DNA from: Micromonospora sp. C95
Lineage (GTDB): Bacteria; Actinomycetota; Actinomycetes; Mycobacteriales; Micromonosporaceae
DNA length: 41,662 nucleotides
Direction: 5' to 3'
Assembly (NCBI RefSeq): GCF_018070465.1
Contig: NZ_JAGPXT010000036.1
Coordinates: 1 to 41,662 of the forward strand
Shown here: positions 25,218-33,293 of the stretch, one piece after another
Numbering within the stretch: position 1 is the stretch's first letter
Layout of the letters: every line of letters starts with the position of its first letter
Program-made: the position numbers and the translations under genes
Notes under the pieces: model-generated
Seen by the model: the letters and a program-made list of their open reading frames with translations, nothing else
Databases searched by the model: none
Told to the model about the DNA's origin: nothing

Positions 25218-26651
25218 ATGCCGGAGCCGCAGCCGGGAGCCGACCGGCCGGTCGACGGGAGCCGTCCGGATGAAAACCGGGGCGGGGAGCCGGCGGTCAC
25301 CCACGAACTGCCCAACGACCCCGCAGCGGCCGACGGTCAGTCGGCCAGCTCGGACGAGACCAAGCAGGCCGACAACGAGCCCGTCGACGTGGCACCCACC
25401 GAGGCGGGCCCGCCCGCCGACGTCGCGGCACCCACCCGGATCGACCCACCCGCCGACGCCGACCCCGACGGCAGGCAGCCCTCCGTCCCGCCGGAACCGC
25501 CTGTCGGTCCGCAGGGCACCCGCGTGCTGCCCGAGTCCGCGCCGGAGACGGCGACCCCGCGCTGGAGCGGCTCGGCACCGGTACCGCCGGCAACACCGCG
25601 CCGACGGGGCTGGGGCGAGTCGGCCGAACCCACCCCGGCGCCGGCCCCCCCGGTGCCGCAGCCGGAGCACCAGACGCCTGTGGATCCGTGGGCCGGCGTC
25701 GACACGAGCGGCTGGGATCTTCCCTCGACCGATTTTCCCGCCCTGCCGCCGACGCTGTCCTACCCGAGCCCACCGCCGACCCGGCCGTACTCCGGCCCCC
25801 CGACGCCGGTCTCGCCGGTTCCGCCGCCCCAGCCCGCGCCACAGCACCAGCCCGCGCCACAGCACCAGCCCCAGGCCGCGCCGCAGCACCAGCCCCAGGC
25901 CGCGCCGCAGCACCAGCTCCCACCCGGGGTCGGGCCGCGGCAGCAGCCACAACCGCCCGGCCCCTACCCGCCCGGCCCGGCCGGCCCACCGGCGTCACCA
26001 CCGCCGCGTGGTCGGCGGGGCAGGAAGAAGGCCAAGGCTGGACCGGTCGTACCTCCCCCGGGTTGGCAGCCACCCGCGGGGTACGTCCCGGTGCCGGTCC
26101 GCAAGCGTCGTCGTTGGCCCTGGTTGCTGCTGTTGACCCTGGCCTGCTGCTGCGGCTGCCCGGCCTACTACGGCGTGCCGATGGCCAGCCAGTACCCGGC
26201 CAACGCCGCGTTGCCCCAGCAGGTGGCCGACCTGCGGCTGCGCGAGGACCCGCGCAGCACCCGCGACGCGCGGCAACTGGAGACCCAGATGCGCCAGTCG
26301 CACTGGCTCGCCGAGGACACCTTCGCCGGGATCTACCACACCAGCAACGGCAAGCGGGTGACCGTCTTCGGCGGCACCGGCTTCCGGTTCACCCCGTCGG
26401 CGGATGCCGACGCCGAGATCGAACGACTCAGAGACCAGTACGCACTCGGCGAGAAGCAGATCATGGAGACCGGCGTCCGGGGTCGCCACGAGCGTTGCGC
26501 CGTGGGCCGCACCGACGGTGTCGGCGCGGTGGTGTGCACCTCGGCCGACCACGGCAGCATCACCACCGGTGTCTTCACCGGGCTCTCCGTGGACGACAGC
26601 TCCCGGCTGCTGGGCACCCTACGGGACCAGATCGTCACCACCGACGGTTGA
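25218..26651 (+). CDS. Proline-rich single-pass membrane protein with an unnamed extracellular domain
   Basis: Protein of 477 residues, family not recognised. The ATG at 25218 has AGGAG 10 nt upstream. Residues 1-290 are Pro/Ala/Gln-rich, disordered and presumably cytoplasmic, with a PQH repeat. A basic stop signal (VRKRRRWPW) precedes one membrane segment near 296-315 that contains the unusual run CCCGC. The last 160 residues form a compact domain: QQVADLRLRE, then FAGIYHTS, VTVFGGTGFRF, a Cys pair in RCAVG and VVCTSADHGS, and LSVDDSSRLLGTLRDQI. This domain aligns end to end with the extracellular part of the protein at 40764-41447, so the two are paralogues. The two Cys are conserved and probably form a disulfide. 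Function unknown. Confidence 0.8.
   Translation: MPEPQPGADRPVDGSRPDENRGGEPAVTHELPNDPAAADGQSASSDETKQADNEPVDVAPTEAGPPADVAAPTRIDPPADADPDGRQPSVPPEPPVGPQGTRVLPESAPETATPRWSGSAPVPPATPRRRGWGESAEPTPAPAPPVPQPEHQTPVDPWAGVDTSGWDLPSTDFPALPPTLSYPSPPPTRPYSGPPTPVSPVPPPQPAPQHQPAPQHQPQAAPQHQPQAAPQHQLPPGVGPRQQPQPPGPYPPGPAGPPASPPPRGRRGRKKAKAGPVVPPPGWQPPAGYVPVPVRKRRRWPWLLLLTLACCCGCPAYYGVPMASQYPANAALPQQVADLRLREDPRSTRDARQLETQMRQSHWLAEDTFAGIYHTSNGKRVTVFGGTGFRFTPSADADAEIERLRDQYALGEKQIMETGVRGRHERCAVGRTDGVGAVVCTSADHGSITTGVFTGLSVDDSSRLLGTLRDQIVTTDG
25830..25913 (+). repeat. In-frame tandem repeat coding PQH-rich units
   Basis: Two 18-bp units (25830-25847 and 25848-25865, coding QPAPQH) are followed by two identical 24-bp units (25866-25889 and 25890-25913, coding QPQAAPQH). 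All keep the frame and lie in the disordered proline-rich region. They are a likely site of length variation between strains. Confidence 0.9.
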
Positions 26652-26718
26652 CCGAGGTGGCCGGCCACCCGCCCCAGCCACGTGTCAACCGGCGGGCGGC
26701 GGCTCGGGCGCCGTCGGC

Positions 26719-27417
26719 TCAGCCGGCGTCGGTCTCTCCGCTGACCGGCGGATGGGCCCGCGGCGGGGCGTAGCGAGGCACGTACTCCTGGCCGGTGAGC
26801 TTCTGGATCTCACCCATCATCTCGTCGGTCAGCTGTCGCAGCGACAGTCGGTCGTCGGAGCGACCGGTGTAGTCGAGCGGCTTGCCGAACCTGATGGTGA
26901 TCTCACCGGTGAAGGGGCGCGGCACCCGGGCACCGATCGGCTGTACCTTCTCGGTGCCGATCATGCCCACCGGGATGATCGGCACGCCGGCCGCGATGGC
27001 GAGCCGGACCGCTCCGGTACGCCCCCGGTACAGTCGCCCGTCCGGCGAACGGGTGCCCTCCGGGTAGACGACCACCAGGTCCCCGCCCTTGAGCGCCGGG
27101 ATGGCGGCGTCGAACGCGGCCAGCGCGGCCCGCCCGCCGGCCCGCTCCACCGGGATCGCGCCGAGACCGGTGAGGACGAACTTGGAGAAGCGGCCCTTGA
27201 CGCCAGTGCCGGTGAAGTACTCGGACTTGGCCCAGAACGCCAGGTGCCGGGGCACCACCGTGCCGAGGAACAGCTCGTCGGCCACCGACAGGTGGTTGCC
27301 GGCGAAGATCGCGCCGCCCTGGTCCGGGATGTGCTCCAGCCCCTCCACCGTCGGACGGAACGCCAGCCGCATCGCGGGCCCCACGGTGAGCTTGCCGATG
27401 GTGTAGAGCAGCGGCAC
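26719..27417 (-). CDS. PlsC-family 1-acylglycerol-3-phosphate O-acyltransferase
   Basis: Acyltransferase of 232 residues. The catalytic box NHLSVAD is at 41-47 (His42 and Asp47 of the HxxxxD motif). The phosphate-binding box is PEGTRS (119-124), and block IV is VPIIPVGMIG. These fit the PlsC/lysophosphatidate acyltransferase fold, which acylates lysophosphatidate or a related acceptor at the membrane. The GTG at 27417 is fixed by GGAGG 5 nt upstream (GGAGGACCA then GTG); the frame is open further upstream. It lies 140 nt past the ileS stop, beyond a perfect hairpin, so it is probably a separate unit. The acceptor could also be another polyol. Confidence 0.92.
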   Translation of the reverse strand: MPLLYTIGKLTVGPAMRLAFRPTVEGLEHIPDQGGAIFAGNHLSVADELFLGTVVPRHLAFWAKSEYFTGTGVKGRFSKFVLTGLGAIPVERAGGRAALAAFDAAIPALKGGDLVVVYPEGTRSPDGRLYRGRTGAVRLAIAAGVPIIPVGMIGTEKVQPIGARVPRPFTGEITIRFGKPLDYTGRSDDRLSLRQLTDEMMGEIQKLTGQEYVPRYAPPRAHPPVSGETDAG

Positions 27418-27518
27418 TGGTCCTCCGGGCGGATCGAGTGAGGTAAGAGGCGGTGTCACCGTAGCGGACCGCCCCACGCCGGCGAGCGTGAGGTCGGCCG
27501 CGTCCGCTGGCTGAGTGC

Positions 27519-27546
27519 GGGGGCCCTTCCGGTCGGAAGGGCCCCC
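27519..27546 (-). terminator. Hairpin terminator of ileS
   Basis: A perfect 12-bp stem (27519-27530 with 27535-27546) with a 4-nt loop begins 11 nt after the ileS stop on the minus strand. There is no T-run. Confidence 0.75.
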
Positions 27547-27556
27547 TTCGGACAAC

Positions 27557-30500
27557 TCAGACCCGACGCACCACCACGGTCACGGGTACGCCCTCGCCGA
27601 CCTCACCGGCGAAGCCGTCGATCCCCTCGGCGAAGTCGACGCTGTCGGCCAACACCTCCCGGACCACGAAGTCACGGTGCCCGGCCACCGCCGTCCGGAC
27701 CTCGTCGGAGCCCGACGCCGTCACCACGATCCGGTCGGACACGTCGAGATCGGCGTCCCGGCGCGCCTGCTGCACCACCCGGACGAAGTCCCGGGCCAAC
27801 CCCTCGGCGGCGAGTTCGGCGGTGACCGTGGTGTCCAGCACCACCACCCCCTCGCCGCCGGGCAGCGGCGCCGAGTGCTCGGCGTCGGCGGCGACCAGGC
27901 GCAGCTCGTACTCGCCGTCGGCGAGGGTGACGCCGGCGGCCACCGGGGCACCGTCGACCAGCTCCCACTCGCCCGCCTTGACCGCCTTGATCACCTGTTG
28001 CACCTGCTTGCCGACCCGGGGCCCGAGCGCTCGCGGCACCACCGTCAACACCTGCTGGCAGTACACCGACACCTCGTCGGTGACCTCGACCTCCTTGACG
28101 TTGACCTCGTCGGCGAGCAGGTCGGCGAACGGCCGCAGCTGCCCGGCCGCCGGGCTGGCCACGGTCAGCTTCGCCAGCGGCAGCCGTACCCGCAGCCCCT
28201 TGGTCTTGCGCAGCGACAGCGTCGCGGAGGCCACCGCCCGCACCGCGTCCATCGCGGCGACCAGCTCGTGGTCGGCCGGAAACTCCTCGGCCACCGGCCA
28301 GTCGGTCAGGTGCACCGACCGCTCGCCGGTCAGCCCGCGCCAGATCTCCTCGGCGGTGAGCGGCGCCAGCGGCGCCACCACCCGGCAGAGCGTCTCCAGC
28401 ACGGTCCACAGCGTGTCGAACGCGTCCGCGTCGCCCGCCCAGAACCGGTCTCGGGAACGACGCACGTACCAGTTGGTCAACGCGTCCAGGTAGGACCGGA
28501 CGGTGGCGCAGGCGCCCGAGATGTCGTACGCGTCCATCTGCGCGCCGACCGTCGACACCAGCTCGTTGGTCTTCGCCAGCACGTACCGGTCGAGCAGGTT
28601 GCCGGCGGCTCCGCCGCCACCAGCCGGCGCGGTGTCGGTCTTCCGCTTCGCCAGGTGCGAATCGGCGTTGGCGTAGAGCGAGAAGAAGTACCAGACGTTC
28701 CACAGCGGCAGCAGCACCTGCCGGACAGCGTCGCGCACGCTCGACTCGGTGACCGGCATGTCCCCGCCCCGCAGCACCGGCGAGGACATCAGCATCCAGC
28801 GCATCGCGTCCGACCCGTACGAGTCGAAGACGTGGTAGACGTCCGGGTAGTTGCGCAGGCTCTTGGACATCTTGCGCCCGTCGGAGCCGAGCAGGATGCC
28901 GTGGCTGAGGCAGTTGCGGAACGCCGGTCGGTCGAACAGCGCGGTGGCCAGCACGTGCATGGTGTAGAACCAGCCCCGGGTCTGCCCGATGTACTCCACG
29001 ATGAAGTCGCCCGGGTAGTGGTGCTCGAACCACCCGGCGTTCTCGAACGGGTAGTGCACCTGGGCGAACGGCATCGAGCCGGACTCGAACCAGCAGTCCA
29101 GCACCTCCGGCACCCGGCGCATCATCGACTTTCCGGTCGGGTCGTCCGGGTTGGGGCGGACCAGGTCGTCCACCGCCGGCCGGTGCAGATCCGTCAGCCG
29201 TACCCCGAAGTCCCGCTCGATCTCCGCCAGCGACCCGTACACGTCGACCCGCGGGTAATTGGGGTCGTCGGACTTCCACACCGGGATCGGCGAGCCCCAG
29301 AACCGGTTACGGCTGATCGACCAGTCGCGGGCGTTGGCCAGCCACTTGCCGAAAGAGCCGTCCTTGATGTGCCCCGGCGTCCAGTTGATCTGCTGGTTCA
29401 GCTCGACCATCCGGTCCTTGAACTGCGTCACCGCGACGAACCACGAGGACACGGCCTTGTAGACAAGCGGCGTGTCGCAGCGCCAGCAGTGCGGGTACGA
29501 GTGGGTGTAGGTGTCCTGCTTGAGCACCACCCCCCGCTCCTTGAGCTGACGGATCACCGGCTTGTTGACGTCGAAGACCTGCTCACCCTCGAAGGGCGGG
29601 ACCAGCCCGGTGAACCGGGTGTGATCGTCGACGGTGACGATGGTCGGGATGCCGGCCGCGTTGCAGACGTTCTGGTCGTCCTCGCCGAACGCGGGGGCCA
29701 GGTGCACGATCCCGGTGCCGTCCTCGGTGGTCACGAAGTCCGCGCCGAGCACCTGATAGGCGTTGTCACCGGCGTGGGCGACCAGGAAGTCGAACAGCGG
29801 CGTGTAGCGGCGACCGACCAGGTCCGCGCCGCGCACCGTGCCGACCTGCTGGTACCCGTCGAGTTCCGTGGCGTACGCACCGAGCCGCGCCGCGCCGACC
29901 AGGTGCCGGACGCCGTCACGCTCCAGCACCGCGTACTCGATGTCCGGGCCGACGGCGAGCGCCAGGTTCGACGGCAGGGTCCACGGGGTGGTCGTCCAGA
30001 CACCCAGCCGCACCGGCCCCCGGAGCAGTTCCGGTGCCGAGTCGTCGGCGGTCAGCTCGAACCACACCGACAGCGTCGGGTCGTGCCGGTCGCGGTAGAC
30101 GTCGTCCATCCGGGTCTCGGTGTTCGACAGCGGCGTCTCACACCGCCAGCAGTACGCCAGCACCCGGAAGCCCTCGTACACCAGACCCTTGTCGTGCAGG
30201 GTCTTGAAGGCCCACATGACGCTTTCCATGTAGTCCAGGTCGAGGGTCTTGTAATCGTTCGTGAAGTCGACCCAGCGGGCCTGGCGGGTGACGTAGCGCT
30301 CCCAGTCCTGGGTGAACTCCAGCACCGAGGCGCGGCATGCGTCGTTGAACCGGGCCACGCCGAGGTCGAGGATCTCCGCCTTGCTGGTGATGCCGAGCTG
30401 CTTCTCGGCGACCACCTCGGCGGGCAGGCCATGGCAGTCCCAGCCGAAGCGCCGCTCCACCCGTCGGCCTCGCATGGTCTGGTAGCGCGGCACCACGTCC

Positions 30501-30730
30501 TTGACGTACCCGGTGAACAGGTGGCCGTAGTGGGGCAGACCGTTGGCGAACGGCGGGCCGTCGTAGAAGACGTACTCGTTGTCGCCGTTGCGGCCGGCCT
30601 CGCGGCTGTCGACGCTGGCCTCGAAGGTCTTGTCGGCCGTCCAGTGCTCAAGGACCCGGCGCTCGACCGCGGGCAGGTCCGGGCTCGCCGGTACGCCGCC
30701 GGCGGTCGGGTCGTGCAACGGATAGGCCAT
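27557..30730 (-). CDS. ileS: Isoleucyl-tRNA synthetase
   Basis: Class I synthetase of 1057 residues. The HIGH-type motif is HYGH at 67-70 (DGPPFANGLPHYGHLFTG) and KMSKS is near 617 (DGRKMSKSLRNYP). Between them lies the CP1 editing domain with TTPWTLPSN and the Thr-rich editing pocket. An anticodon-binding domain and a long C-terminal part follow. The HYGH form and the length place it with the eukaryote-like IleS group common in actinobacteria, a group often poorly inhibited by mupirocin; this is family knowledge and is not shown here. The ATG at 30730 has GAGGAGA upstream. That ribosome-binding site is the target of the T-box leader, which should control translation by isoleucine-tRNA charging. 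Confidence 0.97.
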   Translation of the reverse strand: MAYPLHDPTAGGVPASPDLPAVERRVLEHWTADKTFEASVDSREAGRNGDNEYVFYDGPPFANGLPHYGHLFTGYVKDVVPRYQTMRGRRVERRFGWDCHGLPAEVVAEKQLGITSKAEILDLGVARFNDACRASVLEFTQDWERYVTRQARWVDFTNDYKTLDLDYMESVMWAFKTLHDKGLVYEGFRVLAYCWRCETPLSNTETRMDDVYRDRHDPTLSVWFELTADDSAPELLRGPVRLGVWTTTPWTLPSNLALAVGPDIEYAVLERDGVRHLVGAARLGAYATELDGYQQVGTVRGADLVGRRYTPLFDFLVAHAGDNAYQVLGADFVTTEDGTGIVHLAPAFGEDDQNVCNAAGIPTIVTVDDHTRFTGLVPPFEGEQVFDVNKPVIRQLKERGVVLKQDTYTHSYPHCWRCDTPLVYKAVSSWFVAVTQFKDRMVELNQQINWTPGHIKDGSFGKWLANARDWSISRNRFWGSPIPVWKSDDPNYPRVDVYGSLAEIERDFGVRLTDLHRPAVDDLVRPNPDDPTGKSMMRRVPEVLDCWFESGSMPFAQVHYPFENAGWFEHHYPGDFIVEYIGQTRGWFYTMHVLATALFDRPAFRNCLSHGILLGSDGRKMSKSLRNYPDVYHVFDSYGSDAMRWMLMSSPVLRGGDMPVTESSVRDAVRQVLLPLWNVWYFFSLYANADSHLAKRKTDTAPAGGGGAAGNLLDRYVLAKTNELVSTVGAQMDAYDISGACATVRSYLDALTNWYVRRSRDRFWAGDADAFDTLWTVLETLCRVVAPLAPLTAEEIWRGLTGERSVHLTDWPVAEEFPADHELVAAMDAVRAVASATLSLRKTKGLRVRLPLAKLTVASPAAGQLRPFADLLADEVNVKEVEVTDEVSVYCQQVLTVVPRALGPRVGKQVQQVIKAVKAGEWELVDGAPVAAGVTLADGEYELRLVAADAEHSAPLPGGEGVVVLDTTVTAELAAEGLARDFVRVVQQARRDADLDVSDRIVVTASGSDEVRTAVAGHRDFVVREVLADSVDFAEGIDGFAGEVGEGVPVTVVVRRV

Positions 30731-30736
30731 CGCCTG

Positions 30737-30960
30737 TCGCTCTCCTCGCTGACGCTCACTGTCGTGGGTCTGCGAGGACGAGCCCTCCGGTACGCCGTCA
30801 CCGGCGCCCCGGGTCGGACCCGCGGTACCACCCCGCTTGACGGTCAGGATCGACCGCCCGCTCGTTAGGTCGGCGATAACGGGCCGCCCCGTCCGGTTCT
30901 ACTGAGCCGGTCGCCCGGCCGTTCTTCCGGAAGCTCCCCGGTGATAGCCGGATCATCGCC
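30737..30960 (-). ncRNA. Ultrashort-stem-I T-box riboswitch controlling ileS translation
   Basis: On the minus strand the leader contains the T-box sequence TGGTACCGCG (30821-30830), whose UGGU pairs with the uncharged tRNA end. Stem I is closed by GGCGAT (30955-30960) with ATCGCC (30872-30877). Its specifier triplet is ATC (30943-30945) within GGCTATCACCGGGGAGC, an isoleucine codon. Downstream, TCCTCGC (30772-30778) can pair with GCGAGGA (30743-30749), which covers the ileS ribosome-binding site. This is the sequestrator of the translational T-box class known from actinobacterial ileS genes (M. tuberculosis, Nocardia). Uncharged tRNA-Ile should free the site. The leader begins at the predicted transcription start. 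Confidence 0.9.
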
Positions 30961-30968
30961 GCCCTCCC

Positions 30969-30974
30969 ATGATA
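30969..30974 (-). promoter_or_regulatory. Predicted -10 element of the ileS T-box transcript
   Basis: TATCAT on the minus strand lies 8 nt before the first base of T-box stem I, which would place the start at or near the stem. No -35 match is present; the corresponding place is occupied by a G-tract. Confidence 0.4.
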
Positions 30975-31001
30975 CCCACCCCACCTCCCACCCCTCCCCC
31001 C
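30975..31001 (-). other. G-quadruplex-forming tract at the ileS -35 position
   Basis: On the minus strand there are runs of 6, 4, 3, 2, 4 and 3 G, mostly separated by single A or T. They directly abut the -10 TATCAT. This satisfies the canonical G-quadruplex pattern and covers the region where a -35 element would lie. Activity is untested. Confidence 0.45.
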
Positions 31002-31024
31002 AATAACCCCGACGCTCCCGCCCT

Positions 31025-31100
31025 CCGCGATCTTGCAGTTCTGGTCCCCCATTCACGGCTTCTACACCGTTATGCGCGGACAGAAAGTGCAAGGTCGCGG
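31025..31100 (+). repeat. Imperfect intergenic inverted repeat with 19-20 nt arms
   Basis: Left arm CCGCGATCTTGCAGTTCTG (31025-31043) pairs with the right arm at 31081-31100 through 17 pairs, including one G-T, with one mismatch and one bulge around a 37-nt spacer. It lies between the ileS leader and the end of the PhoD-like gene, in the only gene-free gap above 300 bases (30731-31122). It resembles a dispersed intergenic repeat of Micromonosporaceae as I recall such sequences, but copy number cannot be checked here. Confidence 0.55.
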
Positions 31101-31122
31101 CGGGCGGGGAGCGGGGGTGTGG

Positions 31123-32672
31123 TCAGGGGGTGGGGAGGGTGGTGGTCCAGAGGGAGTGGCCCTGGCGGTTGCGGAGGTGGACGGTCAGGGCACGGGTGTC
31201 GGCGTCGATGTGGACCTCGCCGAAGTGTTGGAAGCCCTCCGCCGGGGACGTGTTGGCCCGCGGCGGGGCGTTGACGAAGACCGCCTTCGGGCCGAAGGTG
31301 CCGTCCAGGGCGTTGGGGCCGAACGCGCCGGCGTGCGCCGGCCCGGAGACGAACTCCCAGAACGGGGTGAAGTCGGCGACCGCCGCCCGGGCCGGGTCGT
31401 AGTGGTGCGCCGCGGTGTAGTGCACGTCGGCCGTGAGGAAGACGATGCCGGTCACCCCGGCCCGGTGGGCCGCGCCGAGCACCTGGGCGAACTCCAGCTC
31501 CCGGCCGGCCGGCGCACCCGGGTCGCCCTGCGCCACGCCCTCCTGCGCGTCGGATCCGTCGGGCCCACCAGTCCGAGCGGCAGGTCGATGGCGATCACCT
31601 TCCAGGTGGCCCGGGACCGGGCCAGCTCGCGGATCAGCCAGGCCCGCTGCTCGGCGCCGAGCAGGCCACGCTCCCGGTCGGCGTAGGTGTTGCCGTCGTT
31701 GGGGTCCTTGTAGGTCCGCATGTCCAGCACGAAGAGATCCAGCAACGGGCCGTACGACAGCCGTCGGTAGCCCGGTCCGCGTGGCGGCGTGGGCAGCCAC
31801 TCGTCGAAGGCCCGCCGGGCCCGCGCGGCCAGCACGTCCACCCGCCGCTCGGTGTAGCGGCTGTCGGTCAACACCTCGCCCGGGTACCAGTTGTTTGTCA
31901 CCTCGTGGTCGTCCCACTGGTTGACCTGGGGCACCTCCGCGACGAACGCCCGCAGATGCTCGTCGAGCAGGTTGTACGCGAACTGCCCACGGAACTCGGC
32001 CAGCGACTCGGCGACCTTGAGCTTCTCCGGCACGACCAGGTTGCGCCACTCCCGCCCGTCGGGCAGCGTCACCGTCTCGGTGAGCGGATTGTCGGCGTAG
32101 ACCGTGTCGCCGCTGCACAGGAAGAAGTCCGGCCGACGCTCCCGCATCGCCCGGAAGATCTCCATGCCACCGAAGTCCGGTGCGATGCCCCAGCCCTGTC
32201 CCGCGATGTCCCCGGTCCAGACGAACCGCACGTCACGACGGTGGCGCGAGGACGGCGCGGTGGTCAGTGATCCGGTCGACGGCGCGCTGGCCAGGCCCGG
32301 CCGGTCCAGGCTCTCCACCCGCACCCGGTAATGCAGCCGCTCGGCGCCGGGCAGCCCGCGCAGCCGCACCTTGCCGGTGAAGTCGGTGCTCGGGGTCAGC
32401 AGCGGCCCGCGTACCTGACGGGCACCGCGGAAGTCGGGCCGGCGAGCCACCTCCACCAGCATCCGGCCCGGACGGTCGGCTCGGGTCCAGAGCACCGCGC
32501 AGTCCGTCGTGGCGGCCCCGCTCTGCACACCGTGGGTCAGCATCGGCCGCCCGGAGGGCCGCCAGGCCGGTCCGGCGAGCGCGCCCGGTCCGCCCAGCAG
32601 CGCACCGCCGGCGACACCGGCACCAGCGACCAGACCGGCGCGCAGCAGGGTACGTCGATCGAGTTCGGTCAT
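31123..32672 (-). pseudogene. PhoD-like alkaline phosphatase / phosphodiesterase, frameshifted
   Basis: Two overlapping frames together make one phosphatase of about 516 residues. The 5' part starts at ATG 32672 (AGGAGG upstream) and begins MTELDRRTLLRAGLVAGAG, a Tat signal with an RR motif at residues 6-7. It continues through VWTGDIAGQGWG, CSGDTVYAD and NQWDDHEVTNNW, the metal-binding motifs of PhoD. After IDLPLGLV the frame shifts. The family sequence resumes one frame over as PDGSDAQEGVAQGDPGAPAG, then TGIVFLTADVHYTA and the C-terminal beta domain ending at 31123. One base is missing near 31561-31567, where GTG-GTG-CCC is expected and GTGGGCCC is seen. Both halves remain intact, so this is a recent mutation or a sequencing error. 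PhoD enzymes release phosphate from phosphodiesters outside the cell. Confidence 0.88.
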
Positions 32673-32789
32673 CGTTCCTCCTGGAATGAGGGGACTGACC
32701 GCTTCGGTCTACCGGGCGGACGTGGCCATCGACGTCTGCGCGGATGACCGCCACCGGAACGGTGCATGGCCGCCGTCACATTCCCCGCC

Positions 32790-32817
32790 TGTCACGCGGC
32801 GACCCCGGTGATCCGTC
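32790..32817 (+). promoter_or_regulatory. ECF41-type promoter in front of the AhpD/CMD gene
   Basis: TGTCACG (32790-32796) and CGTC (32814-32817) are separated by 17 bases. This is close to the published ECF41 target TGTCACA-N16-CGTC, with one base change and one extra spacer base. Transcription would start near 32824, about 30 nt before the start codon. ECF41 sigma factors usually control only the neighbouring COE gene and themselves, as this placement implies. Confidence 0.65.
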
Positions 32818-32852
32818 GTGGTGGTGTCATACCGATCTACCGGGAGGTTGTC

Positions 32853-33293
32853 ATGCAGCGGATCAACGTGGCCGAGGTGGCGCCGGAGGCCTTCAACGCC
32901 GTGCTGGGGCTGGAGAAGTACGTCCGGGCCAACGTCGAGCACACCGTGCTGGAACTGGTGAAGCTGCGCGCGTCGATGCTGAACGGCTGCACGTACTGCG
33001 TCGACATGCACAGCCGGGAAGCGCTCGGCACCGGCGAGTCGAGCCGGCGGCTGTTCGCGGTGGCCGCCTGGCGGGAGGCGCCCTTCTTCGACGAGCGGGA
33101 ACGCGCCGCGCTCGCACTGACCGACGCGGTCACCCGGCTGGGCGAGCATGGCGTGCCCGACGACGTCTGGGACGCCGCGTCGAAGGTCTGGTCGGAGAAG
33201 GCCCTCGCCGACCTGGTTCTGGCAATTGCCACAATCAACGTGTGGAACCGGATCGCGGTGACCTTCCGCAACGAGCTGCCGACGGACGTGTGA
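32853..33293 (+). CDS. Carboxymuconolactone decarboxylase (AhpD-like) family protein
   Basis: Protein of 146 residues with the AhpD-type core: NGCTYCVDMH carries Cys46, Cys49 and His53, the redox CxxC and the acid-base His of alkylhydroperoxidase-like proteins. The helical surroundings (LELVKLRASMLNG and ALALTDAVTRLGEHGVPDD) fit the CMD fold. The ATG at 32853 has GGGAGG 5 nt upstream. The stop overlaps the GTG start of the ECF41 sigma factor by 4 nt. This is the COE partner gene typical of ECF41 loci (carboxymuconolactone decarboxylase, oxidoreductase or epimerase). Its substrate is unknown. Confidence 0.93.
   Translation: MQRINVAEVAPEAFNAVLGLEKYVRANVEHTVLELVKLRASMLNGCTYCVDMHSREALGTGESSRRLFAVAAWREAPFFDERERAALALTDAVTRLGEHGVPDDVWDAASKVWSEKALADLVLAIATINVWNRIAVTFRNELPTDV

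Noticed and set aside
25830..25913. Tandem repeats considered as a CRISPR array
   Set aside because: Units are directly adjacent without spacers, stay in frame and code PQH-rich peptide.
27557..30730. ileS considered as a self-resistance copy for an antibiotic cluster
   Set aside because: It is the eukaryote-like form standard in actinobacteria, carries the housekeeping T-box and has no biosynthetic genes around it.
27515..30868. Open frame of 1117 codons on the plus strand, opposite ileS
   Set aside because: The HIGH and KMSKS motifs and the T-box are on the minus strand; the plus-strand product has low-complexity His/Val/Arg content only.
31107..31145. G-rich stretch on the plus strand considered as a further G4 control site
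   Set aside because: Most of it is the coding end of the PhoD-like gene on the other strand and it has no adjacent promoter.
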